Below are positions 50,426 through 58,954 of a stretch of 64,000 nucleotides of DNA, piece by piece; within the stretch, counting starts at the first letter, position 1; every line of letters starts with the position of its first letter. The DNA lies in NCBI GenBank assembly GCA_965262845.1, contig CBDHFX010000002.1:620001-684000 (forward strand), read 5' to 3'. The notes beneath the pieces were generated by a model. It was not told the DNA's origin. It did no database searches and was given only the letters and a program-made list of their open reading frames with translations. The translations under genes were made by a program, and so were the position numbers. The DNA is from ECT2AJA-044 sp965262845. Lineage in GTDB: Bacteria; Bacteroidota; Bacteroidia; Flavobacteriales; ECT2AJA-044.

Positions 50426-50500
50426 TCAAAAGCGACGGCGGCGGATCAACGCCAGCACGAGAATAGTGAGGCAAACAAGGGCTACGATCTGGATCACCAT
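50426..50500 (-). CDS. Candidate 24-residue single-pass membrane peptide
   Basis: ATG 50500-50498 to TGA 50428-50426. The product starts MVIQIVALVCLTILVLALI and ends in RRRRF: one hydrophobic helix plus a positively charged tail, the classic layout of a small inner-membrane protein. AGGAG lies 13 bases before the start and TACCTTTA (a near -7 box) just before that. The 50385-50676 region has no other gene I can see. Comparative data would be needed to call it real. Confidence 0.4.
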   Translation of the reverse strand: MVIQIVALVCLTILVLALIRRRRF

Positions 50501-50630
50501 GGGTTAAATTAGCTCCTAAAGGTACAAAAAACGAAAAGTCATCAGACAGTGGCTTTTGCGGTTCATAAAATTATGGAAGTGCTCCTGAGTATTAAAAAGT
50601 TTTTCCTTTTTTTTGAAATAATTTTTTTTA

Positions 50631-50638
50631 TACCTTTG
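50631..50638 (+). promoter_or_regulatory. -7 box of the small lipoprotein gene
   Basis: TACCTTTG matches TAnnTTTG and follows an A/T-rich tract; the nearest TTG (50613-50615) is only 15 bases upstream. Predicted start near 50643, 34 bases before the ATG. Confidence 0.5.
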
Positions 50639-50676
50639 CAAATGAATTCGGCAGAGTGCCGGAGCATTAACTTAAA

Positions 50677-50946
50677 ATGAAGATGATGAAGAAGGTTTAC
50701 ATCCCGCTCGGAGTTTTAGCTATTGTCGCAATGTCATTTACTTCCTGCAAAAAATGTGAGAATTGTGAACGTGTATTGAGTTTGTCCGTGAACAACATTC
50801 CTGTAGTAACTGACTCCGTTGTGAATTCAGAAAAAGAGTATTGCAAAGATGAGCTGGACGAGATTAAAGAGAAGCCGGATAGCACTTATAATGATACGAC
50901 GTCGGGTGTTAAGTCTGAGTACAAGTGGATTTGCACTGAAGAGTAA
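50677..50946 (+). CDS. Small cysteine-containing lipoprotein, unknown function
   Basis: 89 residues. A lipoprotein signal (KKVYIPLGVLAIVAMSFTSC) is followed by a short mature part with CKKCENC near the new N-terminus and two later cysteines, suggesting disulfides or metal binding. No family recognised. It has its own promoter and a strong terminator, so it is a single-gene transcript, apparently well expressed. In-frame ATGs at 50683 and 50686 are alternative starts. Confidence 0.75.
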   Translation: MKMMKKVYIPLGVLAIVAMSFTSCKKCENCERVLSLSVNNIPVVTDSVVNSEKEYCKDELDEIKEKPDSTYNDTTSGVKSEYKWICTEE

Positions 50947-50961
50947 AGTATGCACCACCAG

Positions 50962-50996
50962 AAAAAAGCCTCTCACTGTTTGGGAGGCTTTTTTTT
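50962..50996 (+). terminator. Rho-independent terminator
   Basis: AAAAAGCCTC and GAGGCTTTTT form a 10-bp stem (core GCCTC 50968-50972, GAGGC 50984-50988) with an 11-base loop followed by a run of T, 16 bases after the lipoprotein stop codon. Confidence 0.85.
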
Positions 50997-51152
50997 ACCC
51001 TGAGAGCGAAACCAACTTCCTTGTGGTGCAGCTGTTCTTCCAGCTTGCATAATACTATTCACTTTACTTCGGAATTCGAAATGGCTCTGAAGGCTTCCCC
51101 TAAAACAAGTCCTGTTTTTTTTCTATTTTGCCGGGAATTATAAGCCGGTACC

Positions 51153-53066
51153 ATGCCAGAAATGAACGTGCGCAAGGACTCTACAGCCGGAGAGCTAAAG
51201 GAGTTCATGAAGCGACTCATCAGGGATATTCGCGCCCTGGAGATCATGATTGATCGGGGAATGATCGAGGAAGGAGTTCACCGGATCGGAGTCGAACAGG
51301 AACTCTGCCTCATTGACAAAGGTTATCGCCCGGCACCGAAAGCCCTGGACGTCCTGAAGAGCCTCAATCACGAAAAATTCACACATGAACTGAGCCGTTT
51401 CAACCTGGAAGTGAACCTGGATCCGGCCGAGTTCAAAGGTGGCTGTCTTCGTCAGATGGAAGAACAGCTAAAAGAGTGCCTGAAGTGTTTGAGAGAAGGG
51501 CTGAAATCATACGACCTGGACTATATTCTGGTAGGGATACTGCCCAGTATCCGACTGTCTGATATGACGTTGAAGAACCTGACTCCATTTCCCCGTTATT
51601 TCGCAATGAACAACCGGCTCTCCCAGTTACGCGGCGAAGACTATGAATTTCGGATCGAAGGGACCGATGAGCTTATTACCAGGCACGATTCCCTCATGTT
51701 TGAAACCTGCAATACCAGTTTTCAAATTCACTTCCAGGTAGGCGCCAAAGATTTTACTTCCTACTACAACTGGGCTCAGGCGATAACCGGCCCGGTGCTT
51801 AGTGCCTGCACGAATTCTCCCCTTCTTTTTGGACGGCGTTTATGGCGCGAAACGCGAATTGCACTTTTTCAACAATCCATCGACACTAGGAGCAACCATC
51901 AATACGCCCGGGAAGATGCTCCACGAGTGCTCCTGGGTACTTCATGGCTCAAAGGCAGCATCGTTGACCTGTACAAGGAAGATATTGCCCGTTATCGCGT
52001 CCTGATCAGTTCGGAGATCGAAGAAGACTCACTGGAACGGCTAAAGCATGATGAGATCCCAAACCTTACTGCACTGAAAGTACACAATGGCACTATCTAT
52101 AAATGGAACCGGGCCTGCTTTGGTTCAACTAATGGGGTCCCGCATCTGCGCATCGAAAACCGTTATATACCTTCCGGCCCATCCGTAATTGACGAAATAG
52201 CCAATATGACTTTCTGGCTGGGACTCATGCATGGTATGCCCGATGAATACCGAAACCTGGATCAAACCCACGATTTCGACGTTATCAAAACAAATTTCAA
52301 TCGGGCTTGCCGTATGGGTATGGGGACCATGTTCCGCTGGCTCGACGACAAAGTATACAGTGCACAGGATCTCCTGACCGACGTGCTGATCCCATTGGCC
52401 AAAGAGGGACTTCACAAAGCCGGGATCCATGAAAAAGACATCACTCGCTATCTGAATGTCATTGAGGGCCGGGTAAAAAGCGGAAATTCCGGTAGCCAAT
52501 GGATCCTGGATTCCTTTGACAGACTTAAGAACAACGGAACCAAAGATGAGATCATGCTTGCCATTACGGCTGGAATTGCCAAGCGTCAAAAGCGCAATAT
52601 CCCTGTTCACAAATGGTCTCTCAGCAAGATCAACGAGGCAGGCAGCTGGATCAACCGGTATTGGCGCATTGATCAAATTATGTCGGCCAACCTGATCACA
52701 GTCAATGAAAACGACCTGCTCGATATCGTTCCAAGCATCATGAACTGGCGTAGGATCCGATATGTGCTCGTCGAGAACGAACGGAGCGAGCTGGTCGGAC
52801 TCCTTACTTCCGGAAGCCTGATCCTCTATTACTCAACCCGCCTGACAGATGAAACTCAGGAGGTGCTTGTAAAGGACGTGATGATCAAAAAACCGATTTG
52901 TGTCACCCCGGACACATTAACCAAAGACGCCATTTCATTGATGCGAAAACACAACATCGGTTGCCTGCCGGTAGTTCGTACCAAAAAAGAGCTCATAGGC
53001 ATTGTTACCGAACATGATTTCGTTAACGTGGCCGACCACTTCCTGCAGGAATTACTAAAAAACTGA
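51153..53066 (+). CDS. GCS2-family carboxylate-amine ligase with C-terminal CBS pair
   Basis: 637 residues. The first 430 or so form a glutamate-cysteine ligase 2 (YbdK-like) domain: GVEQELCLID (near residue 47), FNLEVNLDPAEFKGG, FETCNTSFQIHFQVG and EnRYIPSGPSV-type RIENRYIPSGPS. From about residue 509 come two CBS motifs (MSANLITVNENDLLDIVP; VMIKKPICVTPDTLTKDA ... VTEHDFVNV), which usually bind adenine nucleotides and regulate the attached enzyme. The product is unknown: GCS2 enzymes join an amino compound to a carboxylate with ATP. The hydrolase 6 bases downstream may reverse or mature the product. Confidence 0.88.
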   Translation: MPEMNVRKDSTAGELKEFMKRLIRDIRALEIMIDRGMIEEGVHRIGVEQELCLIDKGYRPAPKALDVLKSLNHEKFTHELSRFNLEVNLDPAEFKGGCLRQMEEQLKECLKCLREGLKSYDLDYILVGILPSIRLSDMTLKNLTPFPRYFAMNNRLSQLRGEDYEFRIEGTDELITRHDSLMFETCNTSFQIHFQVGAKDFTSYYNWAQAITGPVLSACTNSPLLFGRRLWRETRIALFQQSIDTRSNHQYAREDAPRVLLGTSWLKGSIVDLYKEDIARYRVLISSEIEEDSLERLKHDEIPNLTALKVHNGTIYKWNRACFGSTNGVPHLRIENRYIPSGPSVIDEIANMTFWLGLMHGMPDEYRNLDQTHDFDVIKTNFNRACRMGMGTMFRWLDDKVYSAQDLLTDVLIPLAKEGLHKAGIHEKDITRYLNVIEGRVKSGNSGSQWILDSFDRLKNNGTKDEIMLAITAGIAKRQKRNIPVHKWSLSKINEAGSWINRYWRIDQIMSANLITVNENDLLDIVPSIMNWRRIRYVLVENERSELVGLLTSGSLILYYSTRLTDETQEVLVKDVMIKKPICVTPDTLTKDAISLMRKHNIGCLPVVRTKKELIGIVTEHDFVNVADHFLQELLKN

Positions 53067-53072
53067 TCTGCA

Positions 53073-54242
53073 TTGACTACCGAATTCACATCTGCTTTGG
53101 CAAGTCGGGTCATTATCGACATCGACAGTGGCGTCCCAGGCCCCACCGTATTGATCGTCGCCGGCATCCACGGAAATGAGCCTTCCGGTGTACTCGCCCT
53201 GGAGCACATCCAAAGAGCTTTTGAAAACGGAGATCTCTCCCTTGCCTGCGGCAAGATACTCGCCTTACGCGGAAACAGGCGGGCACTTTTGGAGGGGTCC
53301 CGGTTCATCACGTACGATTTGAACAGGATGTGGCATCGGGATTTCAAAGATCTGGCAGATAATAAACCAGGCAGCGAACACGATGAGTACCATGAACTCC
53401 AGTATCGAATTCATGAAGCCATGCTGGATCGTAAGGGGCCCATCTGCTTTCTCGATCTGCACACTACATCAGCGGTAAGCCCTCCTTTTGTAATGATTGG
53501 GGATACCTTGCGCAATCGCAATCTGGTGGACGGCATTCCCGTACCCATTGTCCTCGGCGTCGAAGAACAGCTCAACAGCCCACTGCTAAGCTATATCAAC
53601 GAGCTGGGACATTTATCGATTGGGTTCGAAGCAGGGCAGCACAAGGCTCCTGAGACTATCGAGGCGCATGAGGCTTTTACCCAGGTGATCCTTTACCGAC
53701 TCGGCATGATCGATAAGCGACATATTCAACGGATCAATTTGGGCCTGGATCGCCTTTCGGAATTGGGCGGACACTTAGCAAACTTTTACGAAGTGCTTTA
53801 CCGGCACGGAATTTCGTCAGACGATGAATTTGTAATGAAACCGGGATATGCCAATTTCCAACGGGTTGAAAAAGGGCAGATACTGGCCAGAGACAAGAAT
53901 GGGCCCATACGTATGCCTGGAAAAGGCCGCATTTTTATGCCACTGTATCAGAAGCAAGGAAGTGACGGCTTCTTTCACATCCAGCGCATCAGGCGTTTCT
54001 GGCTAAAGGTATCCGTGTTCCTGAGACACATAGGGATCTACAAGCTGCTTCCTGTACTTCCAGGGGTCAAGGGAGTTAAAGACAAAAAACGGATCTTGCT
54101 TGTCAATACAGGTATAGCCCGATTCTATCCACGGCAAATATTTCATTTGCTCGGATTTCGTGAAATTCGCGAAGAGGGAACAACTATTTGGATGGAAAAA
54201 AGGCCTTTTGATTTCAAGGAACCTCCCTTACCCCCCGAGTAG
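53073..54242 (+). CDS. Succinylglutamate desuccinylase/aspartoacylase-like zinc hydrolase
   Basis: 389 residues from a TTG start 6 bases after the GCS2-CBS stop. M14-like zinc site: GIHGNEPSG (His and Glu near residues 31-34) and LDLHTTSA (His near 130), plus a catalytic GFEAGQHKAPETIEAHEA region. The family cleaves N-acyl amino acids (AstE, aspartoacylase). A C-terminal extension of about 100 residues has a beta-rich part (FQRVEKGQILARD) and ends in a charged tail. The tight pairing with the ligase suggests linked substrates. Confidence 0.88.
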   Translation: MTTEFTSALASRVIIDIDSGVPGPTVLIVAGIHGNEPSGVLALEHIQRAFENGDLSLACGKILALRGNRRALLEGSRFITYDLNRMWHRDFKDLADNKPGSEHDEYHELQYRIHEAMLDRKGPICFLDLHTTSAVSPPFVMIGDTLRNRNLVDGIPVPIVLGVEEQLNSPLLSYINELGHLSIGFEAGQHKAPETIEAHEAFTQVILYRLGMIDKRHIQRINLGLDRLSELGGHLANFYEVLYRHGISSDDEFVMKPGYANFQRVEKGQILARDKNGPIRMPGKGRIFMPLYQKQGSDGFFHIQRIRRFWLKVSVFLRHIGIYKLLPVLPGVKGVKDKKRILLVNTGIARFYPRQIFHLLGFREIREEGTTIWMEKRPFDFKEPPLPPE

Positions 54243-54254
54243 GCAATCGAAATA

Positions 54255-54905
54255 TTACTGACAGATCCGGTTAAAGACAGCCTTGATCTCGATTTTCACT
54301 TCCGGCCAAAGCCTGGATATGCCGTCCGCTCCCCTGTGCAGATCGTAGCAAACTTCGTTCAATTGATCAATCCCAATCTGGCCGTTCCAGTCATTCACAT
54401 CAATGATAGTGGCCATGGTCAAAACATTGTCCTCAAAGGTGTAGGGCATAAACACCGGAGTTTCCTTTCCGTTCATCGAAATCATCACCTCGGCAGTACC
54501 CCTGTGATCATCCCCGTCCATTTTTGAAACATACCCGAAGATCACATCGGTATGGATGCCTTTGAAGAAGTATTCGACGATTTTCCTGTTGCGATCTTCG
54601 TCATTCGATTCAACTGAGGTCACCGGGATCTTGAAGGAAGCATTTCCAATGGCCTGAATAATACTCTTGTGCTGCTGGAACCCATCCGTAATGATATTCG
54701 TAAAGGTACCGCTCACTCCCACCTTTTCGGAAAACTTGAAACCAGTCCAAATACATTGAGTGGAATCCGGATCAAAGGCATACTCGCAATGAGCCATGGT
54801 TTTTTCCATGCTCTCCGTTTTTTCGCCTGATCCATCATCACTTTTTGGAGCACAGGCAGTCATCAGCAGGCTCCAGTAAAAAAATACGGGCAATAGCTTT
54901 TTCAT
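54255..54905 (-). CDS. YceI family lipoprotein
   Basis: 216 residues. A lipoprotein signal (KKLLPVFFYWSLLMTAC) precedes a YceI-like lipocalin-type beta-barrel: CIWTGFKFSEKVGVSGTF, FKIPVTSVESNDEDRNRKI, and a C-terminal VKIEIKAVF. YceI proteins bind isoprenoids or other amphiphiles in the periplasm. It is the last gene of the arginase-argS-ffh-folD run, and convergent with the AstE-like gene 12 bases away. Confidence 0.9.
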   Translation of the reverse strand: MKKLLPVFFYWSLLMTACAPKSDDGSGEKTESMEKTMAHCEYAFDPDSTQCIWTGFKFSEKVGVSGTFTNIITDGFQQHKSIIQAIGNASFKIPVTSVESNDEDRNRKIVEYFFKGIHTDVIFGYVSKMDGDDHRGTAEVMISMNGKETPVFMPYTFEDNVLTMATIIDVNDWNGQIGIDQLNEVCYDLHRGADGISRLWPEVKIEIKAVFNRICQ

Positions 54906-54917
54906 AAGGTGTTTTTA

Positions 54918-55784
54918 TTATTTGATCGTTTTTAAGGTATTCAACAGCAAAGCGACACGTGTCATAGGGCCCACTCCTCCAGGAACCGGGGTAATTGCCG
55001 AAACCTTCTCTTTTACCCCATCAAAATCCACATCTCCTTTCAGCCGAATCCCACTCCTGACCTCCACCGAAGGTACACGGGTGGTACCGACATCGATCAC
55101 AACGGCTCTTTCCTTCACCATGTCAGCCGTCACAAAACCAGGCTTTCCGATCCCTACGATCAAAATATCCGCAGTGAGCGTCAATTCCTTCAAACTCTGT
55201 GTACAGCTGTGTGCCATCGTCACCGTGGCGTTACCCGGGTAATGATCCTGTCCCATCAATATGGCCATTGGTGCACCTACGATATGACTACGCCCAAGTA
55301 CCACACAATGTTTTCCTGCCGTAGGCAGATCGTACCGCCTGATGAGTTCCAGGATGCCCATCGGAGTGGCTGGCAGAAACGTATCCAGGCCCAGGGCCAT
55401 GCGTCCGTAATTCACCGGATGAAATCCATCCACGTCCTTTTTCGGGTTTATGGCCTCAATCACCTTTTGTTTGTCTATGTGCCCTGGCAAGGGCAACTGT
55501 ACAATGAAACCATTGATGTCCTCGTCGACATTCAGTTCGGCCACTTTACTGAGCAACTGCTCTTCCGTAACATCTTCATCCATTGTGATCAACGTGGAAT
55601 GGAACCCGACCTGCTCACAATCCCTGATCTTACCGTTTATATAGCTCTCGCTTGCTCCGTCATTTCCCACGAGTATCATCGCAAGATGGGGAGGAGGAGT
55701 GCCTGCGGCACGAAGGGTGCGCACTTCCTCCGCAATTTCCTCCCTGATCTCTTGAGCAGTGACTTTCCCGTTGATCAACAGCAT
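54918..55784 (-). CDS. folD: Bifunctional methylenetetrahydrofolate dehydrogenase/cyclohydrolase
   Basis: 288 residues. YINGKIRDCEQVGF (catalytic Lys near residue 51), QLPLPGHIDKQ, NPKKDVDGFHPVNYGRM and VVLGRSHIVGAPMA (NADP binding) are all present, ending in PVPGGVGPMTRVAL. It interconverts one-carbon folates for purine and formyl-Met synthesis. It lies 9 bases after ffh. Confidence 0.96.
   Translation of the reverse strand: MLLINGKVTAQEIREEIAEEVRTLRAAGTPPPHLAMILVGNDGASESYINGKIRDCEQVGFHSTLITMDEDVTEEQLLSKVAELNVDEDINGFIVQLPLPGHIDKQKVIEAINPKKDVDGFHPVNYGRMALGLDTFLPATPMGILELIRRYDLPTAGKHCVVLGRSHIVGAPMAILMGQDHYPGNATVTMAHSCTQSLKELTLTADILIVGIGKPGFVTADMVKERAVVIDVGTTRVPSVEVRSGIRLKGDVDFDGVKEKVSAITPVPGGVGPMTRVALLLNTLKTIK
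55699..55714 (-). repeat. Dispersed GNA-loop hairpin (copy 19)
   Basis: Minus strand reads TTC-GT-GCC-GCA-GGC-AC, sense near the start of folD (RAAGT, the same peptide as at 42256-42271). Confidence 0.6.
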
Positions 55785-55793
55785 AGGACCGGT

Positions 55794-57140
55794 TTACATA
55801 CCTGGCATGTTTCTGCGCATGGGGTTCATCATATTCACCATTTTACGACCGCCACCACCCTGCATCATCCGCATTACTTTGCTCATTTCGCTGAATTGCT
55901 TTAGCAAACGGTTCACTTCCTGTACACTTGTGCCACTTCCCCTGGCGATCCGTTTCCTGCGCGATCCATTGATGATCCTGGGTTCCCGACGTTCCTTCGG
56001 AGTCATGGATCCGATCATTACTTCAATATGCCTGAAGGCATCGTCATCAATGTCCAGATCCCGAATGGTCTTGCCCATACCCGGGATCATACCCAGCAAG
56101 TCTCTGATAGATCCCATTTTCCTGACCTGCCTGATCTGCTTCAGGAAATCATCAAAATCGAACTTGTTCTGGGCGATCCTTTTTTGTACGCGGCGCGCTT
56201 CTTCTTCATCAAATTGTTCCTGGGCTCTTTCCACCAGGCTAACCACATCCCCCATTCCGAGGATACGATCTGCCATACGCTCCGGGTAAAAGACATCCAG
56301 AGCATCCATTTTTTCACCGATACCAATAAACTTGATCGGTTTATTGACTACAGATCTGATCGAAAGGGCAGCACCACCGCGCGTATCACCGTCCAACTTG
56401 GTCAGAACCACCCCGTCGAAATGGAGCTGGTCATGGAAGGCTTTCGCAGTACTCACTGCATCCTGTCCGGTCATGGAATCGACAACGAACAGAGTCTCGT
56501 TCGGATCTACGGCTGATTTGATATTCAGGATCTCGTTCATCATTTCCTCATCCACCGCCAGTCGTCCAGCCGTATCGATAATGACCAGATTTTTACCACT
56601 CTGCCTGGCATGCGCAATCCCCTTTTTGGCCAAATCAACCGGATCCCCATGACCTTCTTCAGCAAATACCTCAACCCCGATCTGTTCTCCCAGTATTTTG
56701 AGCTGATCAATCGCAGCTGCACGGTAAACATCGCCCGCTACCAACAAGGGATGCTGGCCTCGCTTGCTCTTTAAATACTTCGCGAGCTTGGCACTGAAGG
56801 TCGTTTTGCCAGAACCCTGCAAACCAGCAATCAGCACAACTGTTGGCCTGCCATCCAAAGCCACTTCCACCTGCTCGCTCCCCATCAGCTCGGTCAGCTC
56901 ATCCTTCACGATCTTTATCAGCAGCTGACCCGGTTTCAGGCTGCTCAGCACTTTCTGCCCCAAAGCCTTCTCCTTTACCCGATTGGTAAATTCCCTGGCG
57001 ATCCTGAAGTTCACATCAGCATCCAATAAGGCCCGGCGCACCTCTTTCAGGGTATCAGCAACGTTTACCTCTGTAATCTGCCCATGGCCCTTAAGGACCT
57101 GAAAGGCCTTTTCCAGCTTATCGCTTAAATTCTCAAACAT
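55794..57140 (-). CDS. ffh: Signal recognition particle protein
   Basis: 448 residues. N domain, then the SRP GTPase with GLQGSGKTTFSAKL (G1, near residue 107), DTAGRLAVDEEM (G3) and TKLDGDTRGGAAL (G4), followed by the methionine-rich M domain with GMIPGMGK and RIARGSGTSVQEVNRLLKQF. It binds 4.5S RNA and nascent membrane proteins. Encoded between argS and folD in the same strand run. Confidence 0.97.
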   Translation of the reverse strand: MFENLSDKLEKAFQVLKGHGQITEVNVADTLKEVRRALLDADVNFRIAREFTNRVKEKALGQKVLSSLKPGQLLIKIVKDELTELMGSEQVEVALDGRPTVVLIAGLQGSGKTTFSAKLAKYLKSKRGQHPLLVAGDVYRAAAIDQLKILGEQIGVEVFAEEGHGDPVDLAKKGIAHARQSGKNLVIIDTAGRLAVDEEMMNEILNIKSAVDPNETLFVVDSMTGQDAVSTAKAFHDQLHFDGVVLTKLDGDTRGGAALSIRSVVNKPIKFIGIGEKMDALDVFYPERMADRILGMGDVVSLVERAQEQFDEEEARRVQKRIAQNKFDFDDFLKQIRQVRKMGSIRDLLGMIPGMGKTIRDLDIDDDAFRHIEVMIGSMTPKERREPRIINGSRRKRIARGSGTSVQEVNRLLKQFSEMSKVMRMMQGGGGRKMVNMMNPMRRNMPGM

Positions 57141-57151
57141 TTCTTTCCTGC

Positions 57152-58954
57152 CTACATCTGATCAGGAACCACAATCCCCAATGTCTTCATTGATGTTTTG
57201 ATCACGTGTCCCACAAACTTACTCAATTGCACACGAAAAGCCACCTGCTCCGGGCTTTCCGCACTGAAAACCGACACCTGCCGGTAAAACCCATTGTAGG
57301 TCTTCACCAGTTCGTACACGTAATTCGCCATCAGGGCCGGACTCATATCCTCTGCAGCTCGCTGCACCACTTGTGGATATCCGGCCAGCGACTTGAGCAC
57401 ACTCTTTTCAGACGGATCCAATCCTGCAACCCTAACGGGTTGATGATGCTCTTTTCCGGCCCGGCGAAGCAAGCTCTGAATACGGGCATACGCGTACTGG
57501 ATAAACGGACCGGCATGACCGTTAAAATTGATGGACTCCTCCGGATGGAACGTCATACGTTTTTTCGGATCCACTTTCAAAATAAAGTACTTTAGGGCGC
57601 CCACCCCGATATGGTGGTACAATTCCTCCTTCGCTTCATCAGACAATTCATCCAGCTTACCGAGCTTCCCGGCAATGCTGCGGGCCGATTCATCCATTGA
57701 GCGCATCAAATCATCCGCGTCAACGACCGTACCTTCGCGGCTTTTCATCTTGCCGTGAGGCAAATCCACCATTCCGTAACTCAGGTGATGCAGTTCGCTT
57801 GCCCAGTCGTAACCGAGCTTTCCCAGGATCAGGAACAGGACTTTGAAATGGTGGTCCTGCTCGTTTCCCACTGTGTAAATAAAACGATCGATATCGTAAT
57901 CCCCGAAACGCTGTACGGCTGTCCCCAGGTCCTGGGTCATGTACACAGCTGTGCCATCGGACCGCAGCAGTAATTTTTCGCCAAGCCCCTCTTCGGTCAG
58001 GTCACACCAGACCGAGTTATCGTCCTTGCGACAAAATACGCCTTTTTTGAGTCCATCCTCCACGATCGATTTCCCCAATTTGTAAGTCTCGCTCTCGTAG
58101 TAGTTATGATCAAAGTCCACGCCCAAACGCTTATAGGTCGCATCAAATCCGGCATAGACCCAACCATTCATCTTTTTCCACAGTGCCGTCACTTCAGCAT
58201 CGCCTTGCTCCCAGGCACGCAGCATTTCCTGTGCCTCGGTAAGAAGTGGTGCCTGTTTTCTCGCCTCATCCTCCGTAGTGCCACCTTTGATCAGCTCCGC
58301 AACTTCCCTGCGGTATTCCTGATCAAACCGCACATAGTACTTACCTACGAGGTGATCGCCCTTGATCCCCGAGGATTCCGGAGTTTCGCCATTGCCAAAT
58401 TTCTGCCAGGCCAGCATACTCTTGCAAATATGAATTCCACGGTCGTTGATGATCTGCACCTTCAATACCCGTTTTCCGGCCGCTTTGTAAAGCTCGGATA
58501 CGGAATACCCGAGCAAGCAGTTTCGGATGTGCCCCAAGTGTAATGGCTTGTTTGTATTCGGTGAGCTGTACTCAACCATCACGGCCGGAGCTTCCCTGCT
58601 GGGTTGTTTTATCCCAAAATTGGGATTTGCCGCATGCTCTGTAAAGAAATGGAGCCATACATCATCGCTCAGCTCCAAATTCAAAAAGAATCCCTTCACG
58701 TTAAATGCGGTAATCCAATCGTGTTTCCCGATCAGATGCGTACCTAATCCTTTTCCAATCTGCTCCGCCTTTTCCCTGGTCAGGGGATCCTTCTTACTGT
58801 GAAACAATGAAAATGTCCATATGGTCTTGTCCCCTGCGAACTGTTTCGGTGTGTCCCGGACAGTGAGCAGGCTCAGATCGCTGCACGGATCCCGATCATA
58901 TAGTAATTCAAAGGCTTCGGCCACGGCCTGCCTTATTTTCTCGTCTATTGTCAT
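57152..58954 (-). CDS. argS: Arginine--tRNA ligase
   Basis: 600 residues. Class I synthetase: SPNTNKPLHLGHIRNCLLG (HIGH motif as HLGH, near residue 142) and the KMSKS equivalent KMKSREGTVV (near 405), with N-terminal Arg-tRNA-synthetase domain and C-terminal DALR anticodon domain. It overlaps the upstream arginase gene by 4 bases. A GTGA hairpin copy encodes the LPHGKM of the conserved loop. Confidence 0.96.
   Translation of the reverse strand: MTIDEKIRQAVAEAFELLYDRDPCSDLSLLTVRDTPKQFAGDKTIWTFSLFHSKKDPLTREKAEQIGKGLGTHLIGKHDWITAFNVKGFFLNLELSDDVWLHFFTEHAANPNFGIKQPSREAPAVMVEYSSPNTNKPLHLGHIRNCLLGYSVSELYKAAGKRVLKVQIINDRGIHICKSMLAWQKFGNGETPESSGIKGDHLVGKYYVRFDQEYRREVAELIKGGTTEDEARKQAPLLTEAQEMLRAWEQGDAEVTALWKKMNGWVYAGFDATYKRLGVDFDHNYYESETYKLGKSIVEDGLKKGVFCRKDDNSVWCDLTEEGLGEKLLLRSDGTAVYMTQDLGTAVQRFGDYDIDRFIYTVGNEQDHHFKVLFLILGKLGYDWASELHHLSYGMVDLPHGKMKSREGTVVDADDLMRSMDESARSIAGKLGKLDELSDEAKEELYHHIGVGALKYFILKVDPKKRMTFHPEESINFNGHAGPFIQYAYARIQSLLRRAGKEHHQPVRVAGLDPSEKSVLKSLAGYPQVVQRAAEDMSPALMANYVYELVKTYNGFYRQVSVFSAESPEQVAFRVQLSKFVGHVIKTSMKTLGIVVPDQM
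57747..57763 (+). repeat. Dispersed GTGA hairpin (copy 20)
   Basis: Plus strand reads ATC-TT-GCC-GTGA-GGC-AA, antisense in argS at a conserved active-site loop. Confidence 0.7.
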
